A DNA stretch of 34,864 nucleotides from Anaerolineaceae bacterium (GTDB lineage Bacteria; Chloroflexota; Anaerolineae; Anaerolineales; Anaerolineaceae). The notes below the pieces were generated by a model. It ran no database searches. It was given only the letters and a program-made list of their open reading frames with translations, and was not told the origin of the DNA. Position numbers and translations under genes: made by a program. Positions 1 to 8,566 of this stretch are shown here, piece by piece; position 1 is the stretch's first letter, and every line of letters starts with the position of its first letter. The stretch is taken from contig JAQTMA010000015.1 of assembly GCA_028714615.1 (NCBI GenBank), positions 1 through 34,864 on the forward strand, written 5' to 3'.

Positions 1-449
1 TCAAAGAGTTCAGCGAAGACGAGATCGAGACGGTGCTGGCGCACGAGCTGGGCCATCACGTACACCGCGATATCCCGGTGGGGATTCTGATCGAAACGGT
101 CATCACCTTGGTGGGATTGTTCCTGGCCGGCCAGGTGCTGAACCTGGGCGCCGATCTGGCCGGGCTATCCACTCCTTCCGATCCGGCTTCGCTGCCGTTG
201 CTAGCCCTGGTATTCGGTCTCTACGGTTTGCTGACCATGCCCCTCACCAACGCCTACCTGCGCTACCGCGAGCGTCGTGCGGACGAATATGCCCTGGTCG
301 CTACCGGCAATGGCCCCGCCTTCGCCTCGGCGCTCATGCGATTGGCCAACCAGAACATGGCCGAGGCCGACCCGGAGCGTTGGGTGGAACTGCTGTTTTA
401 CTCGCACCCTGCCCTGCAAAAACGCATCGCGATGGCATTGAAGCAATAG
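1..449 (+). CDS. M48 family zinc metalloprotease, C-terminal part (HtpX/Ste24-like), 5' truncated by window
   Basis: The reading frame is open from the first bases of the window, so the start lies upstream. The visible part begins just before the zinc motif HELGHH (bases 42-59), the HExxH signature of M48 peptidases. Two hydrophobic stretches follow, as in the membrane-bound HtpX/Ste24 proteins. The motif RYRERRADEYAL then supplies the expected third zinc-ligand region. The end SHPALQKRI is also typical of the family. The protein is probably an integral membrane protease acting on membrane or misfolded proteins. It is followed by decayed genes and has no visible link to the defence cluster. 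Which M48 subfamily it belongs to cannot be decided from this fragment. Confidence 0.9.
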   Translation, partial: KEFSEDEIETVLAHELGHHVHRDIPVGILIETVITLVGLFLAGQVLNLGADLAGLSTPSDPASLPLLALVFGLYGLLTMPLTNAYLRYRERRADEYALVATGNGPAFASALMRLANQNMAEADPERWVELLFYSHPALQKRIAMALKQ

Positions 450-468
450 ATTAAATCTGGGTTCCCCG

Positions 469-1020
469 TTAAGGCAGACCGTTCCAACCGGCCAGCCGCG
501 CAACCATCCACCAGAACGCCTGGCTTTTGATCTTGCACAGCAGGGGGTGGGTATGCGCGCAGTCGCCGATCTGGCTGAGGTTCGCACAATCGGAAGCATG
601 CCCATCGCACCACGTCTGGCACCAGGGACAGCCGTCGCTTACCAGGTTCATCGGCACAGGCGTCCCATCCGGCCTGAATTTCTCCATATCGGCAAAATCG
701 AACAATAATTTGTTGTGAGTCCGCGCAAAATCCCGCACCCTATCGTTCTGGGCCGGGTCTTCTCCGCTGCTGGTGTGGACGGTCATATACACGAACCGGA
801 CATTGGGGAAGTCCTGTTCCAACTGGTTCATATCATCCAGGTATTGTTGCACCTCGCTATCGCTGTACAAGGCCAGTTGGCCGCACCACGACCACATCAC
901 CAAATTGCGGTTGTTCCCGGGGGTTCGCAGGTAAGCTCGCGTATCGGCCGCCCAACTCGAACTGCCCAAATCGCCGCCGGGATTGTGCCGGACACCCTGG
1001 ATGGTTGTTATAACTGTCAT
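469..1020 (-). pseudogene. N-terminally truncated secreted SGNH-hydrolase-like protein
   Basis: This frame encodes 183 aa resembling the later part of secreted SGNH/GDSL-like proteins. It has the segments SSSWAADTRAYL, VMWSWCGQ, FVYMTVHT and NKLLFDFADMEKF, and a cysteine-rich tail (CPWCQTWC, DCAN, DCAH). The N-terminal part, which should hold the signal peptide and the catalytic GDS block, is absent. The first available ATG lies at the point where a cytochrome remnant on the opposite strand begins. I therefore read it as the surviving 3' part of a deleted gene. The family call rests on recalled similarity and is moderate. A short intact protein starting at the ATG at 1020 cannot be excluded, but it would lack any export signal. 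Confidence 0.55.
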
Positions 1021-1383
1021 CCTGGACCGACCACGAATTGCCTGCGTGACGTTATGTCAAGCCGGCATGGAATGGATTGCATCTCCTGTCACGGTACGAT
1101 GAACCGCGTTTCTATGAATTTGAATCCCTGGTAGAACGAACCGCGTTGTGACAATCCGGCTTGCCGCGGCACAAAGTATTCCCAAAATATGGCCCTCTAT
1201 CGCCAATCCACTGGTCACGGTGGCGTGTACTGCGAGGCCTGTCACGACAGCACACATGCAATCGCTCCAAGCACCCAACCTCGCGATGGAATCAAATTCA
1301 TTCAGTTGCAAGGCCACTCAGGGCCGTTAGCTATTTGCACAGTATGCCACCTGACGCAACCGGCTACGGGAAGCATCCATTAG
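1003..1383 (+). pseudogene. Multihaem c-type cytochrome remnant with an in-frame stop
   Basis: In one frame the sequence encodes four haem-binding CxxCH motifs: CYNCH (1006-1020), CISCH, CEACH and CTVCH. The spacing and intervening text are typical of periplasmic multihaem cytochromes. An amber codon at 1132-1134 interrupts the frame directly after NLNPW. The same frame then continues with NEPRCDNPAC, and NPWLNEPRC is the kind of text such proteins carry, so a Leu codon (TTG) may have become TAG. The N-terminal part and signal peptide are missing because sequence upstream of about 1003 belongs to the opposite-strand SGNH-like gene. The frame ends at 1381-1383. It is a nonfunctional remnant of an electron-transfer protein. 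Confidence 0.7.
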
Positions 1384-1416
1384 TCCGAGGTCTGGCTGGC
1401 AAAGACCAGGCCTATC

Positions 1417-1931
1417 TTATCGTGAGGCCGCCGGCCAGGTTTCCATCACCTGCCGGAGGTTGGCAAACTCCCCGATGTGGTAGGCGCTGTGATCCGCAAC
1501 CAGCAAGATCTCCCGCATGATAGTATACCCGGGTGCGTGCGGGATCGGCGCAGTCAGTGACACGCGGGCACACCTGCACAGACCGCAGGTACTGTGTCGT
1601 TCACTATTGCCTTCAGATCGGCCAGGTCGGTTTCAAACCGGCGCAGGGTTTCTTCCCAACCATCCCGCTCCGTCTGTTCATCCGGCGCCGGCCAATACCC
1701 AACCGGCCACTCCGGTGAGACATACTTCGGGTCCCGGATGAACTCCAGGATGTCCAATTGCGTCCGGCGCAGGTGTTCCAGCAGGTGCCAGGGAGTGTAA
1801 GGCACGTTGGGCGGCTGGATATTCATCGCCGCCTCAGGAAAGCCGGCCGCCGCCTCTTCCAGGGGCATGTGCGCATTCCCACCCCGCAACAGCGCTAGCA
1901 GCTCTTGTCGCAAGATTGCATCAGATTCCAT
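1417..1931 (-). pseudogene. DinB-like four-helix protein, interrupted by a frameshift
   Basis: A good start is present: the minus strand reads AGGGGAGGAAAG immediately before the ATG at 1931. The first 125 aa carry YTPWHLLEHLRRTQ, which fits the first metal-binding histidine helix of DinB/YfiT-like proteins. The frame stops at 1554-1556. In another frame the expected ending follows without a gap: LTAPIPHAPGYTIMREILL, then VADHSAYHIGEF with the second histidine pair, ending at a TAA at 1417-1419. The two halves are complementary parts of one gene of about 170 codons, joined by an indel near 1555-1580. DinB-like proteins are often metal-dependent thiol transferases; this one could also have an unrelated role. 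The frameshift may be real or a sequencing error. Confidence 0.75.
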
Positions 1932-1980
1932 CTTTCCTCCCCTTGATTGGTTGGACAGCTACTTGGCAGTTTACTTATGA

Positions 1981-1993
1981 ATGGACCGTCCAT
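1981..1993. repeat. 13-bp perfect palindrome ATGGAC-C-GTCCAT
   Basis: Six-base arms flank one central base. It lies between the DinB-like gene (-) and the start of the BREX cluster (+), about 50 bases upstream of the DinB ATG, a position where a regulator of that gene could bind. No protein can be assigned. Confidence 0.35.
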
Positions 1994-2091
1994 TTGTGTT
2001 CTGATTTTACTGAGTGTTAGGATCGGCGAAGATGGATTGATCATAGTAGGGAATCGACCGATTATGCAAACCAATTGTAAGCAATGCCCGC

Positions 2092-2120
2092 TTGACTTCA
2101 TCCTAATAAGATGCAATAAT
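2092..2120 (+). promoter_or_regulatory. Candidate sigma-70-type promoter of the BREX operon
   Basis: TTGACT (2092-2097) and AATAAT (2115-2120) are separated by exactly 17 bases. Transcription would start near 2127, inside an inverted repeat at 2122-2143, and the first gene begins at 2175. This is the only convincing promoter between the divergent DinB-like gene and the first defence gene. The call is by motif only. Confidence 0.55.
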
Positions 2121-2121
2121 A

Positions 2122-2143
2122 AAGAATAACCCCAATTATTCTT
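2122..2143. promoter_or_regulatory. Perfect 8-bp inverted repeat at the predicted start site (candidate operator)
   Basis: AAGAATAA (2122-2129) and TTATTCTT (2136-2143) are perfect reverse complements separated by CCCCAA. The repeat begins two bases after the predicted -10 box, where a bound repressor would block initiation. The small HTH protein encoded 30 bases downstream is the obvious candidate binder, which would make the operon autoregulated; that link is inference. As RNA it could only form a weak AT-rich hairpin. Confidence 0.5.
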
Positions 2144-2174
2144 GACAATCGACAGGGGGAGCATCGAGGCTGGT

Positions 2175-2399
2175 GTGCCTGACGAACCCACAGAAATTCT
2201 TACCATTGAAGAAGCAGCGGCTTACCTGCGCATCCCCACCTCGTCGGTGTACAAGCTGGCGCAGGCGGGGAAGATCCCCGCACAAAAGGTGGGGCGACAT
2301 TGGCGCTTTTACCGCCCATCCCTGACCCAATGGATCGCCTCCGGCCAGCTTAACCCGGACGCCAAGAAAAACAAGCCTGAGAAACTGGATTTCACGTAA
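2175..2399 (+). CDS. Small excisionase-type (MerR-superfamily) HTH DNA-binding protein
   Basis: The 74-aa protein carries ILTIEEAAAYLRIPTSSVYK followed by AGKIPAQKVGRHWRFYR. This is the classic text of the HTH_17 / excisionase domain (winged helix of the MerR superfamily). It fills residues of about 7-60, and a short basic tail (KKNKPEKL) follows. I chose the GTG at 2175 because GAGG lies at 2166-2169; a TTG at 2142 would overlap a TTGACA hexamer and lengthen the protein with text foreign to the family. It is the first gene of the operon, ending 5 bases before the next ATG. The likely role is transcriptional control of the BREX cluster from the inverted repeat at 2122-2143. Single-domain proteins of this type also act as recombination directionality factors, but no integrase is visible. 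Confidence 0.85.
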   Translation: MPDEPTEILTIEEAAAYLRIPTSSVYKLAQAGKIPAQKVGRHWRFYRPSLTQWIASGQLNPDAKKNKPEKLDFT

Positions 2400-2404
2400 A
2401 CCGT

Positions 2405-3568
2405 ATGCCGAAACAGAACTCTCTACCCCACGAGGGGCACCGCGAGCGCTTGCGTACCCGCTTCATTGATCGTCCCGATGCACTTTCCCGGGAGGAAACC
2501 CTCGAGCTCCTGTTGAGCTATGCCATCCCTCGCCGGAATGTAGCCCTTTTAGCCAAAGATCTTCTGACCAGATACCACTCCATCCAGCACATTGTATCCG
2601 TTCCATTTGAAGAGCTGGTTGAGTTTCCGGGACTGGGGGAAGCGACCGCAGCCTACCTGAAGTTGATCGGCGATGTGATGAGAAAAAACCCTACGGACCA
2701 ACCCCAGCTCCCGGTGTTTGCGCTGGAGCCCGATGCGCCTCGGGCGAGCCGGGCGAACCCGCGCCAAGAGCGCTCGATGCGTGTATTTGCCAACGACGAG
2801 GTGGCGAATTCGCTCCGTTTCCTGCCCAAAGCGGCCTCTTTTGGATCTCTCCCAGAATACCAGGAATATCTGGAGGCAGAGCTCCCCTATAATTCCATCG
2901 AGACGCGCCGCCGCCGGGCAAGATACTTCATCGACCGCTATTTCCCCGCCGGTCAATGGGATACCCCTCTGCGATCTTTCTTGTTGAGCTCGAAATCGCA
3001 GGAGGGTCTCCAGCCCATCACCTTCTACCACATCTTGAAATCGGAGCCAGCCGCAGCCAAGATCGCCGAGGAATTGATCTACCCGGCCCTCCCCGTTGGC
3101 CAGGTTGACCGGGACCGGCTGCGCGAGTTCGCCCTAACGTTCCTACCGGATGCCAGCGCGTCTTCCATCAAAAACATGCTCCTATCGATTTTCTATACCT
3201 ACAGCCTGCTCGGGGTGGGGACGACCAGCGGCGATCTACTGCGATTTCGCCTTCACAAAGGCAATCTGGAAGCATTCGCTTACGTGTTTTCTTCGGAATT
3301 TCCACAGCCCGGCATTTATTCGTACGAAACGCTCTACCAAGGGCCGGCCCACCGCTGGCTGCTGTGGGATAAAGAATGGATCCGCCGGCAGCTCTATAAC
3401 CTGCGGGATTTTGGCATTCTCTCGAAAATCAGCGAAATCGATACTGTCCACCAGTTCACCGTCGCCCTCGACCAAAAGGCTGCGCTCTCGCGTTTCTTCG
3501 AGTTCCTCGCGCAGAAGCCAGAAGGGCTGCGGGATGACGACGAGGAACCACCGTATATCACGCCGTAG
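2405..3568 (+). CDS. RadC N-terminal (UPF0758) HhH domain fused to an uncharacterised, possibly BrxA-like domain
   Basis: Residues 7-92 of this 387-aa protein match the N-terminal domain of RadC. They include LPHEGHRERL, then SREETLELLLSYAIPRRN, and the helix-hairpin-helix text FPGLGEATAAYLKL (74-87). The JAB/MPN metalloprotease domain that normally follows in RadC is absent. A polar linker rich in Arg, Pro and Ala (about 95-125) leads instead to an all-alpha domain of about 260 aa. That domain has no motif I can name with certainty. Its size, Arg-rich beginning (ETRRRRARYFIDRYF) and place near brxC suggest a BrxA (DUF1819)-like protein, a DNA-binding BREX component. The RadC-N part is confident; the BrxA assignment is position-based inference. 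It is translated 5 bases after the HTH gene, with a poor ribosome site. Confidence 0.65.
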   Translation: MPKQNSLPHEGHRERLRTRFIDRPDALSREETLELLLSYAIPRRNVALLAKDLLTRYHSIQHIVSVPFEELVEFPGLGEATAAYLKLIGDVMRKNPTDQPQLPVFALEPDAPRASRANPRQERSMRVFANDEVANSLRFLPKAASFGSLPEYQEYLEAELPYNSIETRRRRARYFIDRYFPAGQWDTPLRSFLLSSKSQEGLQPITFYHILKSEPAAAKIAEELIYPALPVGQVDRDRLREFALTFLPDASASSIKNMLLSIFYTYSLLGVGTTSGDLLRFRLHKGNLEAFAYVFSSEFPQPGIYSYETLYQGPAHRWLLWDKEWIRRQLYNLRDFGILSKISEIDTVHQFTVALDQKAALSRFFEFLAQKPEGLRDDDEEPPYITP

Positions 3569-3618
3569 TTCGTATTTGAGCATCCACCCAGGGATGCTCG
3601 TCCAACTCAGGATAGCCT

Positions 3619-4161
3619 ATGACGAAGTTCAGTGGGCCCCAGACCACCCATCTGCTCCGCGAGAACTTGCAGCGCGATATCGGCCGGCACCTGTATGCGG
3701 TGCTCGCCTCCTACGAGCAACTGTCTGCCTTTGAGGAGAGTGACCTGTCTCAGGTGAAGCTGCCGGACGGGACGCCCTTTCCCGCGCCGGTCAATCTGAA
3801 CCAGGCTCTGCTCAACCGCCTGGGAGATGACGACCTCAAGGCCCTGGTGAAAAATGAAAGCAAGCGCCCTCAGGCCATCCAGCGCCGCTTGAGCCTCGAA
3901 TTCGATGCCCTCCTGGCCGGCCAGCTCGAGCCGTGCCATTTCCTTGCCATCAAGCAGATCGAATTGTTGTTCGCTTTCGATCTGCCCCTGGAAACCTTCC
4001 GCGCCCGAGCGGCCAATCAAAACCACATCCTGCTGCTCCTGCCCGGAGAGAAGCGCGGGGATCACGTGCTGCTGTTTTCCCAGGCCGATCCTCGTTTCCA
4101 CCGCACGCTGCCCGAGCAATTGATTACCGATAACCACTTATGGGAGTTAGACCATGCCTGA
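3619..4161 (+). CDS. Small BREX protein in the BrxB/BrxF position
   Basis: This 180-aa protein starts at the ATG at 3619, behind AGGAT (3609-3613). Its last 8 bases overlap the start of brxC, which implies translational coupling. It has no Walker A motif, so it is not a standard BrxF. The end HILLLLPGEKRGDHVLLFSQ resembles the strand-PGE-strand text near the C-terminus of BrxB (DUF1788) proteins. The first 130 residues are helical and give no clear match. BrxB-type proteins are small partners needed for BREX defence, and the immediate coupling to brxC fits that role. The name is a positional guess supported by the weak C-terminal resemblance, so I give no symbol. Confidence 0.5.
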   Translation: MTKFSGPQTTHLLRENLQRDIGRHLYAVLASYEQLSAFEESDLSQVKLPDGTPFPAPVNLNQALLNRLGDDDLKALVKNESKRPQAIQRRLSLEFDALLAGQLEPCHFLAIKQIELLFAFDLPLETFRARAANQNHILLLLPGEKRGDHVLLFSQADPRFHRTLPEQLITDNHLWELDHA

Positions 4162-7100
4162 TGCCCCCCAACTCAGACTGTTCCAGCGCAAGCCGCTCGA
4201 CCAGATCACCCGCGTCCCGGATGACATCATCAGCGTGTACGTGGTCGAGCAGCACATCTGGTCCAACAAGGGCGGCGAGGCGGAGCGCCAGCAGGCTCGC
4301 AAGAAGCGCACAGCCGAATCGCAAACGGTCGAGGAGTTCCTTATCGACCCGGTGCGCTCCTTCCTGGTGGATTTCTTCCGGCAGCTCTCGGCCCCCTACC
4401 AACCTGGGCGCAAAGACAGCCCGGTTGGCCAGGGCTACTGGATCCAGGCGGAATTCGGCTCGGGGAAAAGCCACCTGCTCTCCTTCATCGGGGCGCTGGC
4501 CCTGGGCGGAGCCAAAGAGTGGGGCATCATCAAAGAAAAAGAAGAGAAGGCCGGCAAAGGCAAGCGGGAAAGCCTGTTTTCCTTCTTTGAAAATGGGCTG
4601 GCCAAAAAGACCCAGGAGAGCAAGGGCGTCTTCGTCGCCGTAAAAACCCTGGTCGGGCAGGGGGGTGGTAACGCGGGGCTGGCAGGCGCCGAGAAGACCC
4701 TGGCCGATTATGTGCTGGACGCGGTGGGGGAGCAGTTCTACCTGGAAAACGACCGCTCGCTGCCCTTGTATCCGACTGAGATCCTGGCGGAGCGCTTCTT
4801 GCAGAACGACCTGGAGCGCTACAGCCGCGACCTGGCCAAATTTCTGAAAGATCCCGCCTATTTTGACGATGAGAAGCAAGAATCGCTGGAAGAATTCCTC
4901 AACGACCTGCAGAACAACCCCGATCCGGGCGTGCAGCGCGACTGCGGCCAGCGCCTGTGGGATTTCTATAAACAGTACCTGCACGTCACCCCCGACATCC
5001 CGCTCGACCCAGAACCCAAGCTCAAGCATATGGTCGGCCGGCTGCTGGACGCAGGCTATGCCGGGCTGCTGCTCATCCTGGACGAAGTCTCGCTGTTTAT
5101 GAAAGGTCGCAGCGACATGCAGCGGGCGGAAGACGAGCGCGCACTGGTGATACTTTCCAACCGCCTGGCCAAGGTGGAGTCGCTGCCGGTCTGGACGGTG
5201 TGCGCCGCGCAACAGGCCATCGAGACCAAGCTGGTCGGGGTCAAGAACATCATCGCCGACGAGCGCCTGAAACTAGTCCCGCTGCTCAACAAAGAGGGCG
5301 ATTACTATAATATCGCCCTCGCCCGCGTGCGCGAGATCGTCGATTCCAGCGCCGTCAACACCTACTACGAAGATTACAAGCGCAGCTTCAGCTGGCCGCA
5401 GGCCGTGGGGAAGGACGAGTTTATTCGCTTCTTCCCATTCTACAAGCCTGCCATCGACGTGGTGCGCGCGGTTTCCTACAACTTGACCACCGTGCGCTCG
5501 GCGCTGTACTTCATGCTGCAAACTTTGAAGACCCAGCGCAAGCAGCAGTCCCGTGAGCTCATCACCTTGTGGCAGCTCTTCGACGACGTGGTCAGCTATG
5601 AAGAAGACCCCTCCGGCACCAGCCGCAGCATCGCCAGCATCAAGACCAAGTTCCCGGACGAGTGGCTGGCTTACGATGAGGCCCGGCGCCAGATTGACGA
5701 CGCCATCTCCGGGCCGCTCAAGGCCTACCGCAGCCGCTGTGAAAAGATCGTCAAAACCCTCTTCCTGTATCATATTGCCAACCTCTCGCCCGACGGCCTG
5801 GGGTTTGAAGAGCTGATGAACGGGGTGATGGAGTGGAAGGACCACGAGAAGGGCCAGGCAACCGATCTGCAGGATAACCGCGACCATTACGAGCTGCTGG
5901 CCGAGAAGCTCGATCTGGAGCTCATCCAGGTTGAGAAGGTCGGTACCAAATACCGCTTCAATATCCAGGGGCGGGGTATCGACCCGCAGCTCATCTTCCA
6001 ACAGGCGCGCGCCCTGGTGCAGCAGGACGAATTGCTGCGCCAGGCGGCCTGGCACCAGCTGCTCAGGATGGACGGCTGGCCGATCGAGACCGGCGTGATG
6101 ACGCTCGACCTGGCGCCTGGCGTGAAGTCCATCTTCAATTCAATTGCCCCGGAGAGCCAGCAGGATGTGACCCTCAAGTGGCACAACCGCGAGATCAGCG
6201 GGCGGGTGTACATGCGCAATCTGCTGGATACTGCCCGGCGCGGCGGCCTGCTGCCCTCCATCAACAGCGCCGAGACCGGGCTGGACTTTTCCGTCTTCAT
6301 CAGCAACACCCCAGCCGGAAGCGACTTACAAAAGCTGGTCAAAGACAAAGGCGACCCGCGCGTGCTGTACTGGTCGCCGGACGCCCTCTCCCCGGGGGAA
6401 GCCTCGCTGCTCATCGATTTTGCCGCCTACGGCGAGATGGTCAAGGAAGCTAAGGGGAAAGAGACCGAAAAGGCGCGCGTACTGCTGGAGTGGGTGCAGG
6501 GCCGCCTCGGCGCGCAGATGGGCACCATTTACCGCATCGTCCCCGACAGCTACGGGCGCGGCCGCATCACCGCCTCTGACCATGCGGCCATGAACTTCCA
6601 GGTGCAGGGCGAGCTCTCCGCCATCTTGACCCCGCTGGTCGGGCAGGTGCTCGATTCCACCTATACCTGCAAAGATATGACCTTTGACGCCCCGGCGCCT
6701 TTTAATGACGTCAACGCCGCCAACGTGATCAACGGCATCGTCAAGCTGGGCGAGTTCCCCCGCGGCATCAAACCCAGCAAAGAGGTATCCGCCTCGCAGA
6801 ACTACGGCTTCGCGCTCGGCATCCTGTGGAAGGGGAACGACCACAAGTTGGACCTGCGCGCTTGCCGCTACACGCGCGAGCTGATGGACTGGCTCGAAGA
6901 GAAGATCGCATCGAGCGGAACGAGCATGGGCGCGGCCACCATCTACAAGAACTTCATGGGCACCGGGGGTCCCAACGGCATCCACTATGGCTTGAGCAAG
7001 CGTATGGTGCAGCTCTACCTGCTGTGCCTGGCGCGCGAAGGCCGCATCCGCATCACCCTGGCGGGGAGGAATCTCCCGGTAGAGGCCATCGATTACACCA

Positions 7101-8452
7101 CCATCGCCGCGATCGACTTCAAATCGGCGGTCTTCGACGCGTTCGACCAGGTGCAGCGTCTGAAACCCCCGGAAGGCTGGGAGGTGCTGGCGCCCTTCGC
7201 CGCGGTCTTGTTGAACGACGAGGCGGTCAAAGTCGTCCGTGAGGACGCCGAAATACAAGCGGCCGTCCATCGCCTCCTGGACTTCAAGCAGCAGGCGCTC
7301 AAGCCTTTCCGCGCCTCCCGCAAGGAGCTGGAAGATTTGTTCTTCGAGATGGGCCAGCCCTTGCCCATCTCGGATCGGCTAACCGGTTGGGAAAGCTTCC
7401 TGGCCTGCACGGTCGACCCGCTGGACGCCATCCCCTTCCTGCGCAGCGGCCTGGCTAAAGCCTTCGAATATCCCGTCTACCCGGAGGAGACCGTTCTGCC
7501 GGAGGAAGTGGATGACCTGGCTACCCGGCGCATCGAGGTCGAGGCCGCTGGGCGCTTCCTGGCGCATAAGGAAGAGATGCGTGCAGCGGTGCGCTACCTG
7601 ACCGTTGAATTCCCGGAGACCGCGGAATTGGTGGGGCTGAAAGGGGCATTCGATGCTTGCCGGGCGCGCCTTCCGGAAATCTCAGCCTGGCTGGCGAGTG
7701 AATCGCGCCTGAGCAACGAGTTCCTTGCACCGATGGCCGAAGCTATCGCCAGCTACCAGGTGCGCTACCTGCAAGCCTTCGACCAGGTGGCTTCGCACAC
7801 CGAGCAGGTGCGCCAGCAACTGGGCGAGCTGGAGCAGACCCCGGCGTTCAAAGCGCTCGTGGCTCTCGCCGAGGTGAGCGCCCTGGGCGCAGACCCAAGC
7901 CCGGTGCTGCGCCAGCAGATCTTGCAGGCGCGCCTCTCGGCAGAGCTCTTCCCCACGGCGCTTACCCGAGGCAGCATCGAGCGCGACCTGCGCTACTGGC
8001 CGCAGCCCGCCGGCTGCCCGCTGACGATCGAAAATGGTACGGAATGGCTGGCGCAAGCTGACCGGCTATTGGCCGCCCAGGCGCTGGCGGTACAGGAGGC
8101 GCTGCTGGGAAAGGCGAGGCTGCTTGCCAGCCCGGCGCTGAGAGAGCGGTTGGAGCAGGGCAGGGGAGAGGCGTTTGTCGCTGAGATTCTGGATGTGCCA
8201 AATCCGGATGAACTAGCGGTTGTGCTGTGCCTCAAGCTGAATGCCCCGGACGCAAACGGTAAAGCTAATTTGCTCACACACTATCTCAAGCGCATCACAG
8301 TGAAGCGAATATCACTGGCAGATTTCCATCCGAGCAAGAGAACGTTGGAGCCAGGCGATTTACAACAGGTGTTAATGGAATTCGAGGAATTTTTAAGGAG
8401 ACAGTTCCAATTGAGTGAAGAGGATGAGTTACCTATCCTCGAGATTGACTGA
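4154..8452 (+). CDS. brxC: BREX P-loop ATPase BrxC/PglY
   Basis: This 1432-aa protein is the large cytoplasmic ATPase of BREX. The Walker A motif FGSGKSHLL lies at residues 101-109, near the N-terminus as expected, preceded by a WIQAEFGSG strand typical of BrxC/PglY. Walker B is LLLILDEVS, with D310-E311. Many helical segments follow, and the acidic C-terminus (EEDELPILEID) is distinctive. It is larger than the roughly 1200-aa BrxC of type 1 systems and closer to the longer PglY forms. The frame overlaps the preceding gene by 8 bases. Codon use is strongly GC-rich, like PglZ and BrxL. BrxC is required for defence and for the BREX methylation state in studied systems; its biochemical role is still debated. 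The family is secure, the exact subtype less so. Confidence 0.88.
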   Translation: MPDAPQLRLFQRKPLDQITRVPDDIISVYVVEQHIWSNKGGEAERQQARKKRTAESQTVEEFLIDPVRSFLVDFFRQLSAPYQPGRKDSPVGQGYWIQAEFGSGKSHLLSFIGALALGGAKEWGIIKEKEEKAGKGKRESLFSFFENGLAKKTQESKGVFVAVKTLVGQGGGNAGLAGAEKTLADYVLDAVGEQFYLENDRSLPLYPTEILAERFLQNDLERYSRDLAKFLKDPAYFDDEKQESLEEFLNDLQNNPDPGVQRDCGQRLWDFYKQYLHVTPDIPLDPEPKLKHMVGRLLDAGYAGLLLILDEVSLFMKGRSDMQRAEDERALVILSNRLAKVESLPVWTVCAAQQAIETKLVGVKNIIADERLKLVPLLNKEGDYYNIALARVREIVDSSAVNTYYEDYKRSFSWPQAVGKDEFIRFFPFYKPAIDVVRAVSYNLTTVRSALYFMLQTLKTQRKQQSRELITLWQLFDDVVSYEEDPSGTSRSIASIKTKFPDEWLAYDEARRQIDDAISGPLKAYRSRCEKIVKTLFLYHIANLSPDGLGFEELMNGVMEWKDHEKGQATDLQDNRDHYELLAEKLDLELIQVEKVGTKYRFNIQGRGIDPQLIFQQARALVQQDELLRQAAWHQLLRMDGWPIETGVMTLDLAPGVKSIFNSIAPESQQDVTLKWHNREISGRVYMRNLLDTARRGGLLPSINSAETGLDFSVFISNTPAGSDLQKLVKDKGDPRVLYWSPDALSPGEASLLIDFAAYGEMVKEAKGKETEKARVLLEWVQGRLGAQMGTIYRIVPDSYGRGRITASDHAAMNFQVQGELSAILTPLVGQVLDSTYTCKDMTFDAPAPFNDVNAANVINGIVKLGEFPRGIKPSKEVSASQNYGFALGILWKGNDHKLDLRACRYTRELMDWLEEKIASSGTSMGAATIYKNFMGTGGPNGIHYGLSKRMVQLYLLCLAREGRIRITLAGRNLPVEAIDYTTIAAIDFKSAVFDAFDQVQRLKPPEGWEVLAPFAAVLLNDEAVKVVREDAEIQAAVHRLLDFKQQALKPFRASRKELEDLFFEMGQPLPISDRLTGWESFLACTVDPLDAIPFLRSGLAKAFEYPVYPEETVLPEEVDDLATRRIEVEAAGRFLAHKEEMRAAVRYLTVEFPETAELVGLKGAFDACRARLPEISAWLASESRLSNEFLAPMAEAIASYQVRYLQAFDQVASHTEQVRQQLGELEQTPAFKALVALAEVSALGADPSPVLRQQILQARLSAELFPTALTRGSIERDLRYWPQPAGCPLTIENGTEWLAQADRLLAAQALAVQEALLGKARLLASPALRERLEQGRGEAFVAEILDVPNPDELAVVLCLKLNAPDANGKANLLTHYLKRITVKRISLADFHPSKRTLEPGDLQQVLMEFEEFLRRQFQLSEEDELPILEID

Positions 8453-8511
8453 TAAGGCCCAATTAGTCGATCGGCTAAGGTTTGGTTACTCATTTCTTTC
8501 TGGGTGGTGGA

Positions 8512-8539
8512 TTGCATCATTCAACTGCATAACAATATT
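8512..8539 (+). promoter_or_regulatory. Weak candidate promoter before the lipoprotein gene
   Basis: TTGCAT (8512-8517) and AATATT (8534-8539) are 16 bases apart in the 114-base gap after brxC. The lipoprotein gene begins 27 bases downstream. This may let the inserted accessory genes be expressed separately from the BREX operon. The boxes are imperfect. Confidence 0.3.
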
Positions 8540-8566
8540 TAATTCAGAAACCAGATCAGGGAAAGG

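Noticed and set aside
2142..2147. TTGACA as a -35 box
   Set aside because: No usable -10 box lies 15-19 bases downstream; TTGACT at 2092 has one at 17 bases.
2142..2174. TTG start for the HTH gene
   Set aside because: The TTG is part of a TTGACA hexamer and of the inverted repeat; GTG at 2175 has a ribosome site.
2405..3568. Complete RadC
   Set aside because: Only the N-terminal domain matches; the JAB/MPN histidine motif is absent.
4124..5212. 362-codon open frame on the - strand at the start of brxC
   Set aside because: Covers the Walker A and B region of BrxC in antisense; composition explains it.
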